Shown here one piece after another: positions 1 through 8,872 of a stretch of 64,000 nucleotides of DNA. The stretch covers positions 1-64,000 of the forward strand of contig NZ_UETR01000005.1 of NCBI RefSeq assembly GCF_900491745.1. The letters are read 5' to 3'. Positions within the stretch are counted from its first letter, which is position 1. Each line of letters starts with the position of its first letter. The translations under genes and the position numbers were made by a program. Source of the DNA: Amarolinea aalborgensis (GTDB lineage Bacteria; Chloroflexota; Anaerolineae; SSC4; Amarolineaceae). The notes beneath the pieces were generated by a model, which ran no database searches, was not told the DNA's origin, and was given only the letters and a program-made list of their open reading frames with translations.

Positions 1-2508
1 TGTCGGCGCGCAGCCGGTCCGGATGTTGAAGCTGTTGAATGTGTTCCAGAGCTGGGAGCACGTCTTGCCCCGGTTGCGCAGGTTCTGCCAGAATTCCTCG
101 TAGATATTGTCGGCGTGCGTTCCCTGGTTGTAGGCGCCAATCTCTATCGGGTGGTCGCCGTATCCATTCCTGATCTCATTGACCGTCAGTTGGATATCGT
201 CATTCTCCGCCGGATTGACAGGATCGAACAGATCCCACAGCAACCCCGCCACCGAGCCTTCGACATTGGCGCCAAGAACCCAATTGTGGGGGTCCGTCTC
301 CAGGTTGATGGAGAAACCGCCTCCTGAATTACTGTCTACATAATTGCCCTCATTCTGCACCATGGCCTGGTAGAAATCAGGCCAGCCCTCGGACCAGGCA
401 AAATTGGGATCGATGACCCTATTCCAGGGATGTGCTCGGTAACATGGGGGAAGACCAGGGATTGGGATACCACACGGCCAATAGCCAAAGTCGCCCCACA
501 TCTTGGTGTGGGCATATTCGTGCAGGATCACATCGGGGTCATGCTGATCTTGCTCATCGCCTCCACGCAGCCACAAGGAGCAGCCGTAGGCATAGGGTTG
601 GCTTATCAGACTGGGCCAGTAGATTGTCACATCCGTACAGCCAGGATCCCACTGCGTCTCTATCGTACGCATGATCATCCACGGGCCGGCATCCAAGACC
701 GGGATCCGTAAGTCAACCGTTTGTTGAATACTGGTGGAAACGGTGTAATCATCCCCGTCTTTCGAATAGACCGATCCAAAGGGATCCGTGCCGATGGTCA
801 GATGGTCGTTGCCGGTTTCGCCGCGCACATGAACCTGGCTGCCGGGCTGGAGAGATACGGCAGGAAAGACATAATGACCGTTGGCGTCGGACCAACCTGT
901 CCGTAAGGTGCCGCCGGTGGCGTTGTCTATCAAGTAAACTTTGACATAAGGCACCCTGTAGGATACGCCGCCATCCAGGTAGGTGACATCTCCTGAAAAC
1001 GTGATGGGCACCGGTGTGGGCGTGGGCGTTCTGCTCGGTGTGGGAGTGTTGGTGGGGACGGGCGTACGCGTCGGGGTGCGCGTGAACGTGGGCGTCCAGG
1101 TCGGTGTGGGGGTGTTGGTAGGGATGGGCTTACGCGTGGGGGTGCGCGTGAACGTGGGCGTCCAGGTCGCAGTGGGTGGGATGAGGGTTCGGGTATTGGT
1201 TGACGTTGGAGTAGGTGTAGGCGCCATCACATCCTTTTCGATATTGATGTTATCCATAAAAGGGCCATCGTCAACGATGGTGTTATCACTGTGAAAGAGC
1301 CACGCAACCCAAACCCTGCTCCTTCCCTGCCAATCAGGGTAGCTGATGATTTCTTGTCTCCAATCAACGCTCCCATCCCACCTCCATCCATAGAAGTTTG
1401 TGAAGTCATCAGACACCCCAAAGAAGAGATAATCATAGTCTGGTGCGATTTGGCGCCACAAGTGAAATGATGTCTTGGCATCCACGGCATCACTCAGATC
1501 GAATGGCCCGTAGATCATCCACGAGTCAACGTTATTGGGATAATACGTGTAGCGCGGATCCACACCATTGGCTCCGCCACTGGCCGGCCACCCTGACCAG
1601 GTACCGGCGCTTGCAATCCAGGTGGTTCTGCCCCAGAGGCGTTCGTTTCCATCGGGGCTGGCATCCCACAAGGTCCAACCAGAATTAGGAAATTCATCCT
1701 CGAAGCCCTCGGACTTGATCGTGTTCCAACCAACGATTGCGTCTGCGGCGGTCAAGGGACCCACAAGCACCTTCTCTTGACTCTCATTCTCTCCCGGGCC
1801 TCCCGTGAGCGGCTTTGGCGATTTTCTGATGACTTCGGGTAGGCGTTCGATGGCCGGGAATGCTTGATCGTCAGGCGATTCAAGGGTTGGAAAGCGGTCA
1901 GTAGTCGTGTACAAAATGCGCAATGAAACAGCGGCGGTACTTCCGACCAGGTCTGGCGTACGGGGAACCAGTTTGACCATCCAGGTACCTGGGGCCGCCA
2001 ACCCATCGAACAGGTGGATGGTCTGGGCCGTGGCCATGAGGCCAAGCTTTTCCGCCGGTTGTGGGTCGGGAATGGTCTTGATGCCGACTTCGACGGTGAT
2101 AGGGCGTAGCGGCACTTGCTGCCAGGGAGCGCCCGGTGCGGCCAGATAGACATCCAAGGCTGGTTCAACCATCGTCTCGACGCTGACCTTGAGGTCAATG
2201 CCGGCGACCAGGGCGTCACCGGTAACGTCAGTAACCAAAATCTGGCCTTCCGTACCTTCGGGTTGTAGAATCAGGCCGACGACTGCGCCCTGCGCCATGG
2301 CGGTCACAATCGGCCTCGGATCGTGCGGCGCAACCGCGGCCGCAGGCGGAGCCGGCGCCGCACCCGGCAGACTCTGATCAACGCTCTGTGCATAGGACGG
2401 CGCGGCCAAAGCCGAACGCCCCGCTTGTATACCAACCAGCACAATGACAACACCCCAACTCACGGCCATTGTGGCCGCACGTGCCCTCCGCAAGAACAAG
2501 ATTGACAT
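1..2508 (-). CDS. Secreted multidomain HExxH (gluzincin-like) protein, 3' end outside window
   Basis: One uninterrupted reading frame runs from an ATG at 2508 (GGAAG five bases upstream) off the left edge, so the C-terminus is missing. It starts with a signal peptide (arginine-rich start, hydrophobic core, cleavage near ALA-AP). About 250 residues of unrecognised beta-rich sequence follow, then a MAM/lectin-like region also found in the paralogue at 15231-17960. Next come a long Thr-Pro linker with tandem TFTRTPTRTP units, a transthyretin-like module (FSGDVTYLDGG) and a domain with HEYAHTKM followed about 50 residues later by EGWPDF. HExxH plus a downstream EGxxD is the gluzincin zinc-ligand layout, so an extracellular metallopeptidase is inferred. 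Substrate is unknown. The Val-Gly-rich frames on the other strand are shadows of the Thr-Pro linker. Confidence 0.8.
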   Translation of the reverse strand, partial: MSILFLRRARAATMAVSWGVVIVLVGIQAGRSALAAPSYAQSVDQSLPGAAPAPPAAAVAPHDPRPIVTAMAQGAVVGLILQPEGTEGQILVTDVTGDALVAGIDLKVSVETMVEPALDVYLAAPGAPWQQVPLRPITVEVGIKTIPDPQPAEKLGLMATAQTIHLFDGLAAPGTWMVKLVPRTPDLVGSTAAVSLRILYTTTDRFPTLESPDDQAFPAIERLPEVIRKSPKPLTGGPGENESQEKVLVGPLTAADAIVGWNTIKSEGFEDEFPNSGWTLWDASPDGNERLWGRTTWIASAGTWSGWPASGGANGVDPRYTYYPNNVDSWMIYGPFDLSDAVDAKTSFHLWRQIAPDYDYLFFGVSDDFTNFYGWRWDGSVDWRQEIISYPDWQGRSRVWVAWLFHSDNTIVDDGPFMDNINIEKDVMAPTPTPTSTNTRTLIPPTATWTPTFTRTPTRKPIPTNTPTPTWTPTFTRTPTRTPVPTNTPTPSRTPTPTPVPITFSGDVTYLDGGVSYRVPYVKVYLIDNATGGTLRTGWSDANGHYVFPAVSLQPGSQVHVRGETGNDHLTIGTDPFGSVYSKDGDDYTVSTSIQQTVDLRIPVLDAGPWMIMRTIETQWDPGCTDVTIYWPSLISQPYAYGCSLWLRGGDEQDQHDPDVILHEYAHTKMWGDFGYWPCGIPIPGLPPCYRAHPWNRVIDPNFAWSEGWPDFYQAMVQNEGNYVDSNSGGGFSINLETDPHNWVLGANVEGSVAGLLWDLFDPVNPAENDDIQLTVNEIRNGYGDHPIEIGAYNQGTHADNIYEEFWQNLRNRGKTCSQLWNTFNSFNIRTGCAPT

Positions 2509-2544
2509 GGCAACTTCCTTTCAAGTACATTGTGAAGCATCAAC

Positions 2545-2703
2545 GCACCAACGACGGCGAATATCAGGAACACAAGCATCATGCTTAGTCTAACCCTTTG
2601 CCGTTGTGCTTTCAAGCGGAAAAGTCTCATCTTAGTCTCATCTTAGTCTCACGCTTAGTCTCACGCTTACGTCTTGAAAACGGCTGATCCGCCTCCCCAG
2701 GGC
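2545..2703. repeat. Promoter-region direct repeat, copy A
   Basis: This 159-bp block is nearly identical to 18001-18147. I see about five substitutions plus one extra 12-bp TCTCACGCTTAG unit here. Each copy lies directly upstream of one of the two paralogous HExxH genes, and both end at the same point, just after CCTCCCCAGGGC. It therefore looks like part of a duplicated gene-plus-promoter unit and not a mobile element. Confidence 0.8.
2587..2671 (-). promoter_or_regulatory. Sigma70-like promoter with four phased upstream repeats
   Basis: Read on the minus strand there is TTGAAA (2615-2610), a 17-bp spacer and TAGACT (2592-2587), placing transcription start about 70 nt before the ATG at 2508. 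Just upstream of the -35 box, the TCTCA(TC/CGC)TTAG unit (plus-strand spelling) occurs four times, starting at 2625, 2636, 2647 and 2659, i.e. at 11, 11 and 12-bp steps. Helically phased direct repeats next to a -35 box are typical of activator sites (PhoB/OmpR or SARP type). The activator is unknown; the divergent STAND regulator is an obvious candidate. Confidence 0.6.
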
Positions 2704-2716
2704 ATTTGCAGCGCAT

Positions 2717-2745
2717 TTGCGTAAGCGGATTGGATACAGTAAAAT
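2717..2745 (+). promoter_or_regulatory. Candidate promoter for the STAND regulator
   Basis: TTGCGT (2717-2722), a 17-bp spacer and TAAAAT (2740-2745) lie about 75 bp upstream of the GTG start at 2821. The -35 box is a moderate match. It lies just outside the duplicated block, so it is specific to the regulator gene. Confidence 0.4.
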
Positions 2746-2820
2746 GGTGCAACGTCATCTTTCTTGACGCCTGCGACGACGCGCCAAAACCAGAACGCAT
2801 CATCCCATGAGGTGAATCCT

Positions 2821-5796
2821 GTGTCACCCGCCACCTTGATTCTCGATGCCGACGCTGTTCGCAACTTGCTCAACCATTTGTACGATTTTGCCTACCTGCG
2901 CCATCATCCGCTGGCAACTGCGATCCGGCCTCCAATCACGCAGACAACCGAGGCAGACCCTGGCCCTGGCCTGCACGCCTACCTGCTGGCTGTCCTTGAG
3001 CAGTTGCAGCCGGTCGGTGTGACAGCTGGCGTTGAAGCCGCCTGGCGCCGCTATCGCTTGCTGCGCCTGATCTATGTCGAACGTCAACCACCGTCCCAGG
3101 TCATGGCCAAACTCAACCTCAGTCGCAGCACCTTTTTCCGTGAGCAGCGCACCGCCCTGTCTCTGCTGGCCGCCCAGCTGGGCGATTCCGCAGCCGAGTC
3201 GAACGCGTGGACAATGCCCCCCACGGTCGGCAGCTCGATCCCGTACACGGCCGACCTGGTTGGACGCCAGCGCGAGTTACAGGCTTGCAGGACGCTCCTG
3301 GCGCAACAAGGCTTGCTGGCGATCACAGGGCTGGCCGGCGCAGGCAAAACGACCCTGGCCGCGGCGCTTGCGCAGCAGGCGACGGAGCAGATGCCCGTTC
3401 TGTGGCTGCAATTCCAACCGGGATACCCCACCAGCTTGAACAGCGTCCTGCACGAGTTCGCCGTACACCTGGCCAATCACGGCATCACGGACTTCCGTAC
3501 GCTGCTTGCTGCCTCGGCTGCGCATGACGCGCCAAGATCAACCCCGTCTGGCTCGCATGCCTTCCTGACGCCACAGGTTCACTTTCTACTCCGCCGGTTG
3601 CAAACCAGGCCAACATTCATCGTGGTGGACAATAGTCACCTGGTAAATGATGCTTCTCTCAGTGGTTTCCTGGGGTTACTCTGCCGCCAGGCATCTCCAG
3701 ACGGTGTACAAATCCTACTGGTTGGCCGCACGCAGCCAACCTGGGTGCAGCACGGCGTCAGTTTCCCGCTGCCGGGCCTGAGTTGCGAAGAAATGCAAAG
3801 CCTGCTCGAGCGCGCGGGCCTCACTGAATTGGACCCAGATCTTGGTCGCCGTCTGCACGCCAAGACCGACGGTAATCCCATGTTCCTCCGTTTTTTCATG
3901 GCCCAGGTCCAGTCCACGCAAGCCGCACCAGGGGCAGCACCATCGGTCGAGATGCTCATTGCGCATCTTGAGAAGACGCCCGATGTGCGCCACTACTTAT
4001 TGGAAAACATCTTTCAGGAACTCACGCCCCCCGAACGTGCGCTGCTTGAGGTTGCGGCGATTTTCCGCACGCCCTTCGATGAGTATGACCATGATCTACA
4101 GCAACTTCTGGCGGCTGTGGGGGTGCTCGATGTGGGCGCAACACTCGACCGCCTGGTGACCCGTCACATCGTCACGCGGCTTTATCCTTCGGCTGACGTG
4201 CACATCCACCAGTTGTTGCGCGATGATGCTTTCAGCCGGCTGCAGGCGCGCCCGGCCGACCGCCAGCGCATTCATGCGGCCGCGGCCAGTTATTACGATC
4301 GGCGTCGTGATTACCTGGAAGCAGCCTATCATGACTGGCAGGCGGGTGCTTGTGAACATGCCGCCCAACGACTTGCAGAACAGATCGAGAGCGTGTTGAA
4401 CAGGGGTCAAGCCATGGCGGCGCAGACGATGCTCGAGGATCTGTTGGAGACTGGCCTGTCGCCGGCGCGTCGCGGCCTGGCGTACCAGGCGCTCGGAGAA
4501 ATTGCCCTGATACAAGGAAACTATGCGCCTGCGCTGGCTTACTTTCAGCGCGCCCTGGACCTGAATGGGACAGAGGCGCCGTCTGTTATTCTTTGTGTCA
4601 AAATGGGGCGCGTCTACCAGGAACAGGGTGAATTCAAGACGAGCCTGGAGTGGCTGCTAAGGGCGGAGCAGCACGTGAGGACCACAAACGATGTGCGTTT
4701 GCAGGCCCAGGTGACCAACGCCATCGCCTGGCTGTACCATCAACAGGGCGAGTACGATCGTGCGCAGCGCTGGGTTGAGTCCAGCCTGGCCGTTATCGAA
4801 CATTCACCCTATGGACGTGAGCTGGCTGCGGCGCTCTCGATCCTGGCAGGAATCATGTTCATCCACGGTCAATGGGAAGAGGCGCGAACTCTCACGCAGC
4901 GGGTCCTTCACTTTCGTATGCAATCCGGCGACTTGATCGGTCAGGCGGCCGCGCGTGGCAACCTGGCCATCCTCGATTTCCACCTGGGCGACCTGATCGC
5001 CGCACGGGATGGTCACCTGGCGGCCCTGGAACTCGACGCGGCGTTGGGAAATCGGCCAGGGATGTGCGCGACGGAATTCAACCTGGGAGAAGTATTTTTT
5101 TACCTGGGAGAATGGACGCAAGCCCAAGCCCATTACGGCCAGGCGCTGACCCTTGCTCATGACACCGGCCAACGGGGGATGGCGGCGCGCAGTCATCTTG
5201 GCCTGGCCGAACTGCACCTGACCCTGGGAGACCGGGAAGCGGCGGGTGTCCATCTGCAGGCGTCACGGGCGTTGCAGGACGAACTCAACACAGCACGCTT
5301 GCAAAGCGATGCCTGTCGTATGCAGGCGGCGCTCTTGCTGGCGTTGGATCAAGCGCCTGCCGCGGCCGCCTGGATCGAGCATTCTTTGAGTGCAGCGCAG
5401 GCCACCGGGCAAACCATCGCCGGCCTGCGCGCCCGGCGCGTGGCCGCGCAGGTGGAGGCGGCGCGCGGAGATGGCGACGCAGCAGAGGCGCACCTGGAAA
5501 AGGCGTATACCCAGAGTAGGGCCCTGCGCAGTCGCCTGGAAGAGGCCGAAACCCTGCTCGTGCGCGCCAGAATCCAAGCGGCTCACGGGAATCTACCTGA
5601 GGCTGCGACGACGGCAGCGTCGGCGGCCACACTCTATCAGGGCATGGGCGCCGCCGCGCGCGCGGCAGTCTGCCGGCAAATGGCGACGGTGGCAGGCGAT
5701 AGTAGAAGCAGAGGGCGGAATCAGATGGATCGAGGAGAGGGTGCGAACGGTCAGCTCAGTTATGTCAGAACGACGGAGTTGTCCGTGCCCTGCTGA
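2821..5796 (+). CDS. STAND-type transcriptional regulator (HTH, NB-ARC-like ATPase, TPR)
   Basis: The 991-residue protein has an N-terminal helical region with a helix-turn-helix-like stretch (PPSQVMAKLNLSRSTFFREQ, about residues 85-105). A P-loop ATPase follows (GLAGAGKTT, about residue 180; VVDNSH as the Walker B equivalent), and the second half is rich in TPR-like repeats (YLGEW, YQEQGEF, YHQQGEYDRA). This is the architecture of MalT/AfsR-like STAND regulators. The GTG at 2821 is preferred because GAGGTG lies 6 bp upstream; a TTG at 2764 would add 19 poorly conserved residues. It is divergent from the secreted HExxH gene and may control it, which is inference. Confidence 0.8.
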   Translation: MSPATLILDADAVRNLLNHLYDFAYLRHHPLATAIRPPITQTTEADPGPGLHAYLLAVLEQLQPVGVTAGVEAAWRRYRLLRLIYVERQPPSQVMAKLNLSRSTFFREQRTALSLLAAQLGDSAAESNAWTMPPTVGSSIPYTADLVGRQRELQACRTLLAQQGLLAITGLAGAGKTTLAAALAQQATEQMPVLWLQFQPGYPTSLNSVLHEFAVHLANHGITDFRTLLAASAAHDAPRSTPSGSHAFLTPQVHFLLRRLQTRPTFIVVDNSHLVNDASLSGFLGLLCRQASPDGVQILLVGRTQPTWVQHGVSFPLPGLSCEEMQSLLERAGLTELDPDLGRRLHAKTDGNPMFLRFFMAQVQSTQAAPGAAPSVEMLIAHLEKTPDVRHYLLENIFQELTPPERALLEVAAIFRTPFDEYDHDLQQLLAAVGVLDVGATLDRLVTRHIVTRLYPSADVHIHQLLRDDAFSRLQARPADRQRIHAAAASYYDRRRDYLEAAYHDWQAGACEHAAQRLAEQIESVLNRGQAMAAQTMLEDLLETGLSPARRGLAYQALGEIALIQGNYAPALAYFQRALDLNGTEAPSVILCVKMGRVYQEQGEFKTSLEWLLRAEQHVRTTNDVRLQAQVTNAIAWLYHQQGEYDRAQRWVESSLAVIEHSPYGRELAAALSILAGIMFIHGQWEEARTLTQRVLHFRMQSGDLIGQAAARGNLAILDFHLGDLIAARDGHLAALELDAALGNRPGMCATEFNLGEVFFYLGEWTQAQAHYGQALTLAHDTGQRGMAARSHLGLAELHLTLGDREAAGVHLQASRALQDELNTARLQSDACRMQAALLLALDQAPAAAAWIEHSLSAAQATGQTIAGLRARRVAAQVEAARGDGDAAEAHLEKAYTQSRALRSRLEEAETLLVRARIQAAHGNLPEAATTAASAATLYQGMGAAARAAVCRQMATVAGDSRSRGRNQMDRGEGANGQLSYVRTTELSVPC

Positions 5797-6059
5797 TTAG
5801 GCACGTACGCGTCTGCGCTCCAATCATTGTGCCAATCGGTGCCGTTCACCAGGTAGCGGAACTGGTACTGGCGGCCCACTTCCAGGTCGAGGGTAATTCG
5901 CCAGACTGCGTCACTGCGATCCTGGATCAAGAAATCAAGCTGTTTATTCCAATCGTTGAACTCGCCCACCAGGGCTACCTGCTCAGCCCAAACGGTTGAG
6001 GGTAGTTCAAAGGTGACACTGAGAAATCCAGGTTTGGAGGAAGGTGACTTTCGGATCAT
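5760..6059 (-). CDS. Small CBM48/isoamylase-N-like glycan-binding domain protein
   Basis: The 99-residue protein has the early-set/CBM48 pattern: VTFELP near the N-terminus, VALVGEFNDWN around residue 40, then WRITLDLEVGRQYQFRYLVNG and a W...D..A..YVPN ending. Such stand-alone modules are related to glycogen-branching-enzyme N-domains and AMPK beta glycogen-binding domains, so it may bind alpha-glucan. I chose the ATG at 6059 (GGAAG upstream); the longer frame to 6155 adds 32 residues without family features. Its 3' end overlaps the convergent STAND gene by 37 bp. Confidence 0.7.
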   Translation of the reverse strand: MIRKSPSSKPGFLSVTFELPSTVWAEQVALVGEFNDWNKQLDFLIQDRSDAVWRITLDLEVGRQYQFRYLVNGTDWHNDWSADAYVPNQQGTDNSVVLT

Positions 6060-6118
6060 GATGGCGCTTCCACGAGTTTGATTTAACATGCACAGATCTG
6101 CTTTCATTATACAGGAAC

Positions 6119-6147
6119 TTGACGAAAACCACAACCTCTTGTAGAAT
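6119..6147 (+). promoter_or_regulatory. Sigma70-like promoter of the ffh operon
   Basis: TTGACG (6119-6124), a 17-bp spacer and TAGAAT (6142-6147) give a strong housekeeping-type promoter about 90 bp before ffh. The transcript would begin near 6154 and contain the 6171-6197 hairpin in its leader. Confidence 0.65.
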
Positions 6148-6170
6148 CGCGCCACTGTAGGCGCGAGGAG

Positions 6171-6197
6171 CTTCCGAAGTCCGTTGGGCTTCGGAAG
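6171..6197 (+). promoter_or_regulatory. Leader hairpin upstream of ffh
   Basis: CTTCCGAAG (6171-6179) and CTTCGGAAG (6189-6197) form a 9-bp stem with a 9-nt loop inside the predicted 5' leader. No U-tract follows, so it is unlikely to be an intrinsic terminator. A stability or attenuation role is possible. Confidence 0.45.
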
Positions 6198-6234
6198 TCT
6201 GTTGTATAAGCCAGGACGAACAGTGAGCTAAACT

Positions 6235-7572
6235 GTGTTCGAGACACTGACCGACAAGTTACAGGCCATTTTCGACAAACTGTCGAGCCAGGGCCGCCTG
6301 AGCGAAGCTGATGTAGACAAGGCGCTGCGCGAAGTGCGCATGGCCTTGCTCGAAGCTGACGTCAACTTCAAGGTGGTCAAGGCGTTCGTGGCGCGCATCC
6401 GCGAACGGGCCGTCGGCGTCGAGGTGATGCAGAGTCTGACCCCAGCGCAGCAGGTGGTCAAGATCGTGCATGAAGAGCTGATCACCATGCTGGGGGAACC
6501 TGGCAAGCTCACCATGGCCTCCAACCCGCCGACAGTGATCATGATGGTGGGTCTGCAAGGCTCCGGCAAGACGACCACGGCGGCCAAGCTGGCTCTGCGC
6601 CTGCGCAAGGCCGGCCAACGACCGCTGTTGGTGGCCGCAGACACCTACCGGCCGGCTGCCATCACACAGTTGGAAGTGCTGGGCAAGCAGTTGGACATCC
6701 CGGTGCACAGCGAGGGCAACAAGCTGCCCCCGCCTCAGATTTGCGCCAACGCCGTGCAACGCGCCAAAGAGGGCGCGTACAACGTCGTCATCCTCGACAC
6801 CGCCGGTCGTCTGCAAATTGACGATACCATGATGGCGGAGTTAGAACAGGTCAAGGCGCGCACCAAGCCGAACGACATTTTGCTCGTGGTGGACGCCATG
6901 ACCGGCCAGGAAGCGGTGCGCGTGGCGGAAGGGTTCCATACACGCGTTGGCATCACCGGCCTGATCTTGACCAAAGTAGACGGCGATGCACGCGGCGGCG
7001 CGGCCCTTTCGATCCGTGAAGTAACCGGCGTGCCGATCAAATTCCTGGGCATTGGCGAAAAAACGGATGCCCTGGAGCCGTACCATCCCGACCGCCTGGC
7101 CTCGCGCATCCTGGGCATGGGCGATGTGCTGACCCTCATCGAGAAGGCTGAATCGTCGCTTGACAAGACGAAGGCTGAGGCGATGGGCAAACGCCTGATG
7201 AAGGGCGACTTCGACCTGGAAGATTTCCTGGGCCAGATGCGTGAAATCAGGAAACTGGGACCGCTCAGCCAGTTGATGGACATGATTCCGGGCATGTCGC
7301 GCATGAGCAAGGAGATTGCCCCCGAAGTGACCGATGGTCAAATGAAATCCATCGAAGCCATGATTTGTTCGATGACCACAGCCGAGCGTCGAGATCCCGA
7401 CATCATCAACGGGAGTCGCAAGCGGCGCATCGCGCGTGGGTCAGGGACGACCGTGGCCGAGTTGAACGATCTGCTCTCGCAATTCCGGCAGATGCAGCGC
7501 CTGATGAAACAGATGTCAAACCAACGACGCGGGCGCGGCGGATTGCAGGGGCTTTTGGGTATGTTGCGTTAA
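6235..7572 (+). CDS. ffh: Signal recognition particle GTPase Ffh
   Basis: The 445-residue protein is the GTPase of the signal recognition particle, which targets nascent membrane and secreted proteins to the translocon with SRP RNA and FtsY. The N domain comes first. The G domain follows with GLQGSGKTTTAAKLA (G1, about residue 105), ADTYRPAA, DTAGR and TKVDGDARGG. The M domain at the C-terminus has SRKRRIARGSG and a Met-rich end (RQMQRLMKQMSNQ) for signal-sequence and RNA binding. Start is a GTG at 6235. It is the first gene of an ffh-rpsP-khpA transcript, a common bacterial order. Confidence 0.97.
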   Translation: MFETLTDKLQAIFDKLSSQGRLSEADVDKALREVRMALLEADVNFKVVKAFVARIRERAVGVEVMQSLTPAQQVVKIVHEELITMLGEPGKLTMASNPPTVIMMVGLQGSGKTTTAAKLALRLRKAGQRPLLVAADTYRPAAITQLEVLGKQLDIPVHSEGNKLPPPQICANAVQRAKEGAYNVVILDTAGRLQIDDTMMAELEQVKARTKPNDILLVVDAMTGQEAVRVAEGFHTRVGITGLILTKVDGDARGGAALSIREVTGVPIKFLGIGEKTDALEPYHPDRLASRILGMGDVLTLIEKAESSLDKTKAEAMGKRLMKGDFDLEDFLGQMREIRKLGPLSQLMDMIPGMSRMSKEIAPEVTDGQMKSIEAMICSMTTAERRDPDIINGSRKRRIARGSGTTVAELNDLLSQFRQMQRLMKQMSNQRRGRGGLQGLLGMLR

Positions 7573-7618
7573 GCAGCACACACGCTGCTAAGGGTAGAAA
7601 AGGAGTCGGAAGAGTCAC

Positions 7619-7879
7619 ATGGTTCGTATTCGTATGCGCCGCATGGGCGCCAAAAGGCAGCCAACCTATCGTATTGTCGTCGCTGACAGTCGCTCACCAC
7701 GCGATGGTCGCTTCATCGAATCCCTGGGCTATTTCAATCCGCGCACCGAGCCGGAAACCGTGGTGCTCGATAAGGAGCGCGCAAGCTATTGGATCGGCGT
7801 CGGCGCCCAGCCGTCAGAGGCAGTGGCGCGCGTCCTGTTTCGCCAGGGCGTGCTCGCCACGGCGCCGTGGGAAGCGTGA
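7619..7879 (+). CDS. rpsP: 30S ribosomal protein S16
   Basis: The 86-residue protein begins MVRIRMRRMGAKRQPTYRIV, the S16 signature, followed by SPRDGRFIESLGYFNP. It is a small-subunit assembly protein. AAAAGGAG lies about 14 bp before the ATG. It sits 46 bp after ffh and 26 bp before the KH-domain gene, the usual neighbourhood of rpsP. Confidence 0.98.
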   Translation: MVRIRMRRMGAKRQPTYRIVVADSRSPRDGRFIESLGYFNPRTEPETVVLDKERASYWIGVGAQPSEAVARVLFRQGVLATAPWEA

Positions 7880-7905
7880 CCACTACTGAACCAGGAGTCC
7901 CTGGC

Positions 7906-8133
7906 ATGAAAGAACTGGTCGAGTACATTGCGCAAGGGTTGGTGGATGAGCCAGAGCAGGTGCGGGTGCGTGAACACGTAACTCCGCAGGAGATTGCCCT
8001 GGAGCTGCACGTGGCGCCGTCCGACATGGGCCGCATCATTGGCAAGAGTGGACGCGTGGTCAACGCGATGCGCATTCTGCTCCGAGTCGCGGCCGTACGC
8101 CGCGGTAAACGGGCTTCGTTGGAAGTGCACTAA
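7906..8133 (+). CDS. khpA: KH-domain RNA-binding protein KhpA
   Basis: The 75-residue protein contains a single KH domain with the GxxG loop in MGRIIGKSGRVVNAMR. KhpA proteins bind RNA, in firmicutes as a heterodimer with KhpB, and are encoded between rpsP and rimM in many bacteria. The ATG at 7906 is preferred over upstream in-frame codons because AGGAG lies eight bases before it and the protein then has the family's usual length. Confidence 0.93.
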   Translation: MKELVEYIAQGLVDEPEQVRVREHVTPQEIALELHVAPSDMGRIIGKSGRVVNAMRILLRVAAVRRGKRASLEVH

Positions 8134-8227
8134 GCAGGCAGCCGATACGGCGGCAGCAGGCTGTGCGCCTCTACGCCGCGCCGCAACTGCCCGCCGGCCA
8201 ACAGGCTGCTTTTCATCGCCGCTTGAA

Positions 8228-8266
8228 ACAAAGGACGAACCCGTTTGATTCGTCCTTTGTTTTTTG
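8228..8266 (+). terminator. Intrinsic terminator after khpA
   Basis: ACAAAGGACGAA (8228-8239) pairs perfectly with TTCGTCCTTTGT (8249-8260) across a 9-nt loop and is followed by a T-run (TTTTT, 8261-8265). This 12-bp hairpin would end the ffh-rpsP-khpA transcript and separates it from rimM. The 8134-8227 stretch before it holds no gene I can support. Confidence 0.85.
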
Positions 8267-8292
8267 CCTATCGGTTCTGGCGCCCACCCATC

Positions 8293-8832
8293 ATGTCAAT
8301 ATCATCATCACAGCAACCCGCCATCCCCGCGCCTGAGTATATCGTGATCGGGCGCGTGACCCGCGCGCACGGTTTGCGCGGGCAGGTCATCGTGGCCTAC
8401 CAAACTCATTGGCCGGAGCGTTTTCTCAGCTTGCAGCGCGTCTTTGTGGGCGATGCCAATTTGCCGGTTGGGGTGGCCGCCGTGCGCCTGACGCCGCGCT
8501 ACGCCCTGCTCAGCCTGATCGGCGTGGAGACGCGCAGCGACGCCGAAGCCCTGCGCGGGCTGTGGGTCAAGGTGCCGCGGGCCGAAGCGATGCGCCTGGG
8601 TGAGGGCGAGTTCTTCGTCCACCAGGTTGTGGGGCTGGCGGTGGTCACACAGGCCGGCGAGCTGATCGGACATGTCACCGACGTGCTGTTCACCGGCGCC
8701 AATGATGTCTACGTGGTCCAAACCGCGACCGGCGAGCTGCTGCTGCCGGCCGTCGAGGATGTCATCCATGCGGTTCTTGTGGACGACGGCCGGATGGTCG
8801 TCAGCGTGCCGCCTGGGCTGGAAGCCGCGTAA
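8293..8832 (+). CDS. rimM: Ribosome maturation factor RimM
   Basis: The 179-residue protein has the RimM N-domain (YIVIGRVTRAHGLRGQV) and the PRC-barrel C-domain (FFVHQVVGLAVVT...GELIGHVTDVL...DVYVV). RimM assists 30S head assembly by binding S19. A TTG at 8245 would place the start inside the upstream terminator, so the ATG at 8293 is chosen. dprA follows after 40 bp. Confidence 0.95.
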   Translation: MSISSSQQPAIPAPEYIVIGRVTRAHGLRGQVIVAYQTHWPERFLSLQRVFVGDANLPVGVAAVRLTPRYALLSLIGVETRSDAEALRGLWVKVPRAEAMRLGEGEFFVHQVVGLAVVTQAGELIGHVTDVLFTGANDVYVVQTATGELLLPAVEDVIHAVLVDDGRMVVSVPPGLEAA

Positions 8833-8872
8833 CCGCGTGCCCAGCGCAGGCGCAGCAACATGAGGTGGTGGC

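Noticed and set aside
983..1294. Val-Gly repeat protein on the plus strand (also 15817-16122)
   Set aside because: It is the complement of the Thr-Pro linker codons of the secreted HExxH genes.
5263..5632. Minus-strand frames inside the STAND regulator gene
   Set aside because: They overlap TPR codons on the other strand and have no start signals or recognisable domains.
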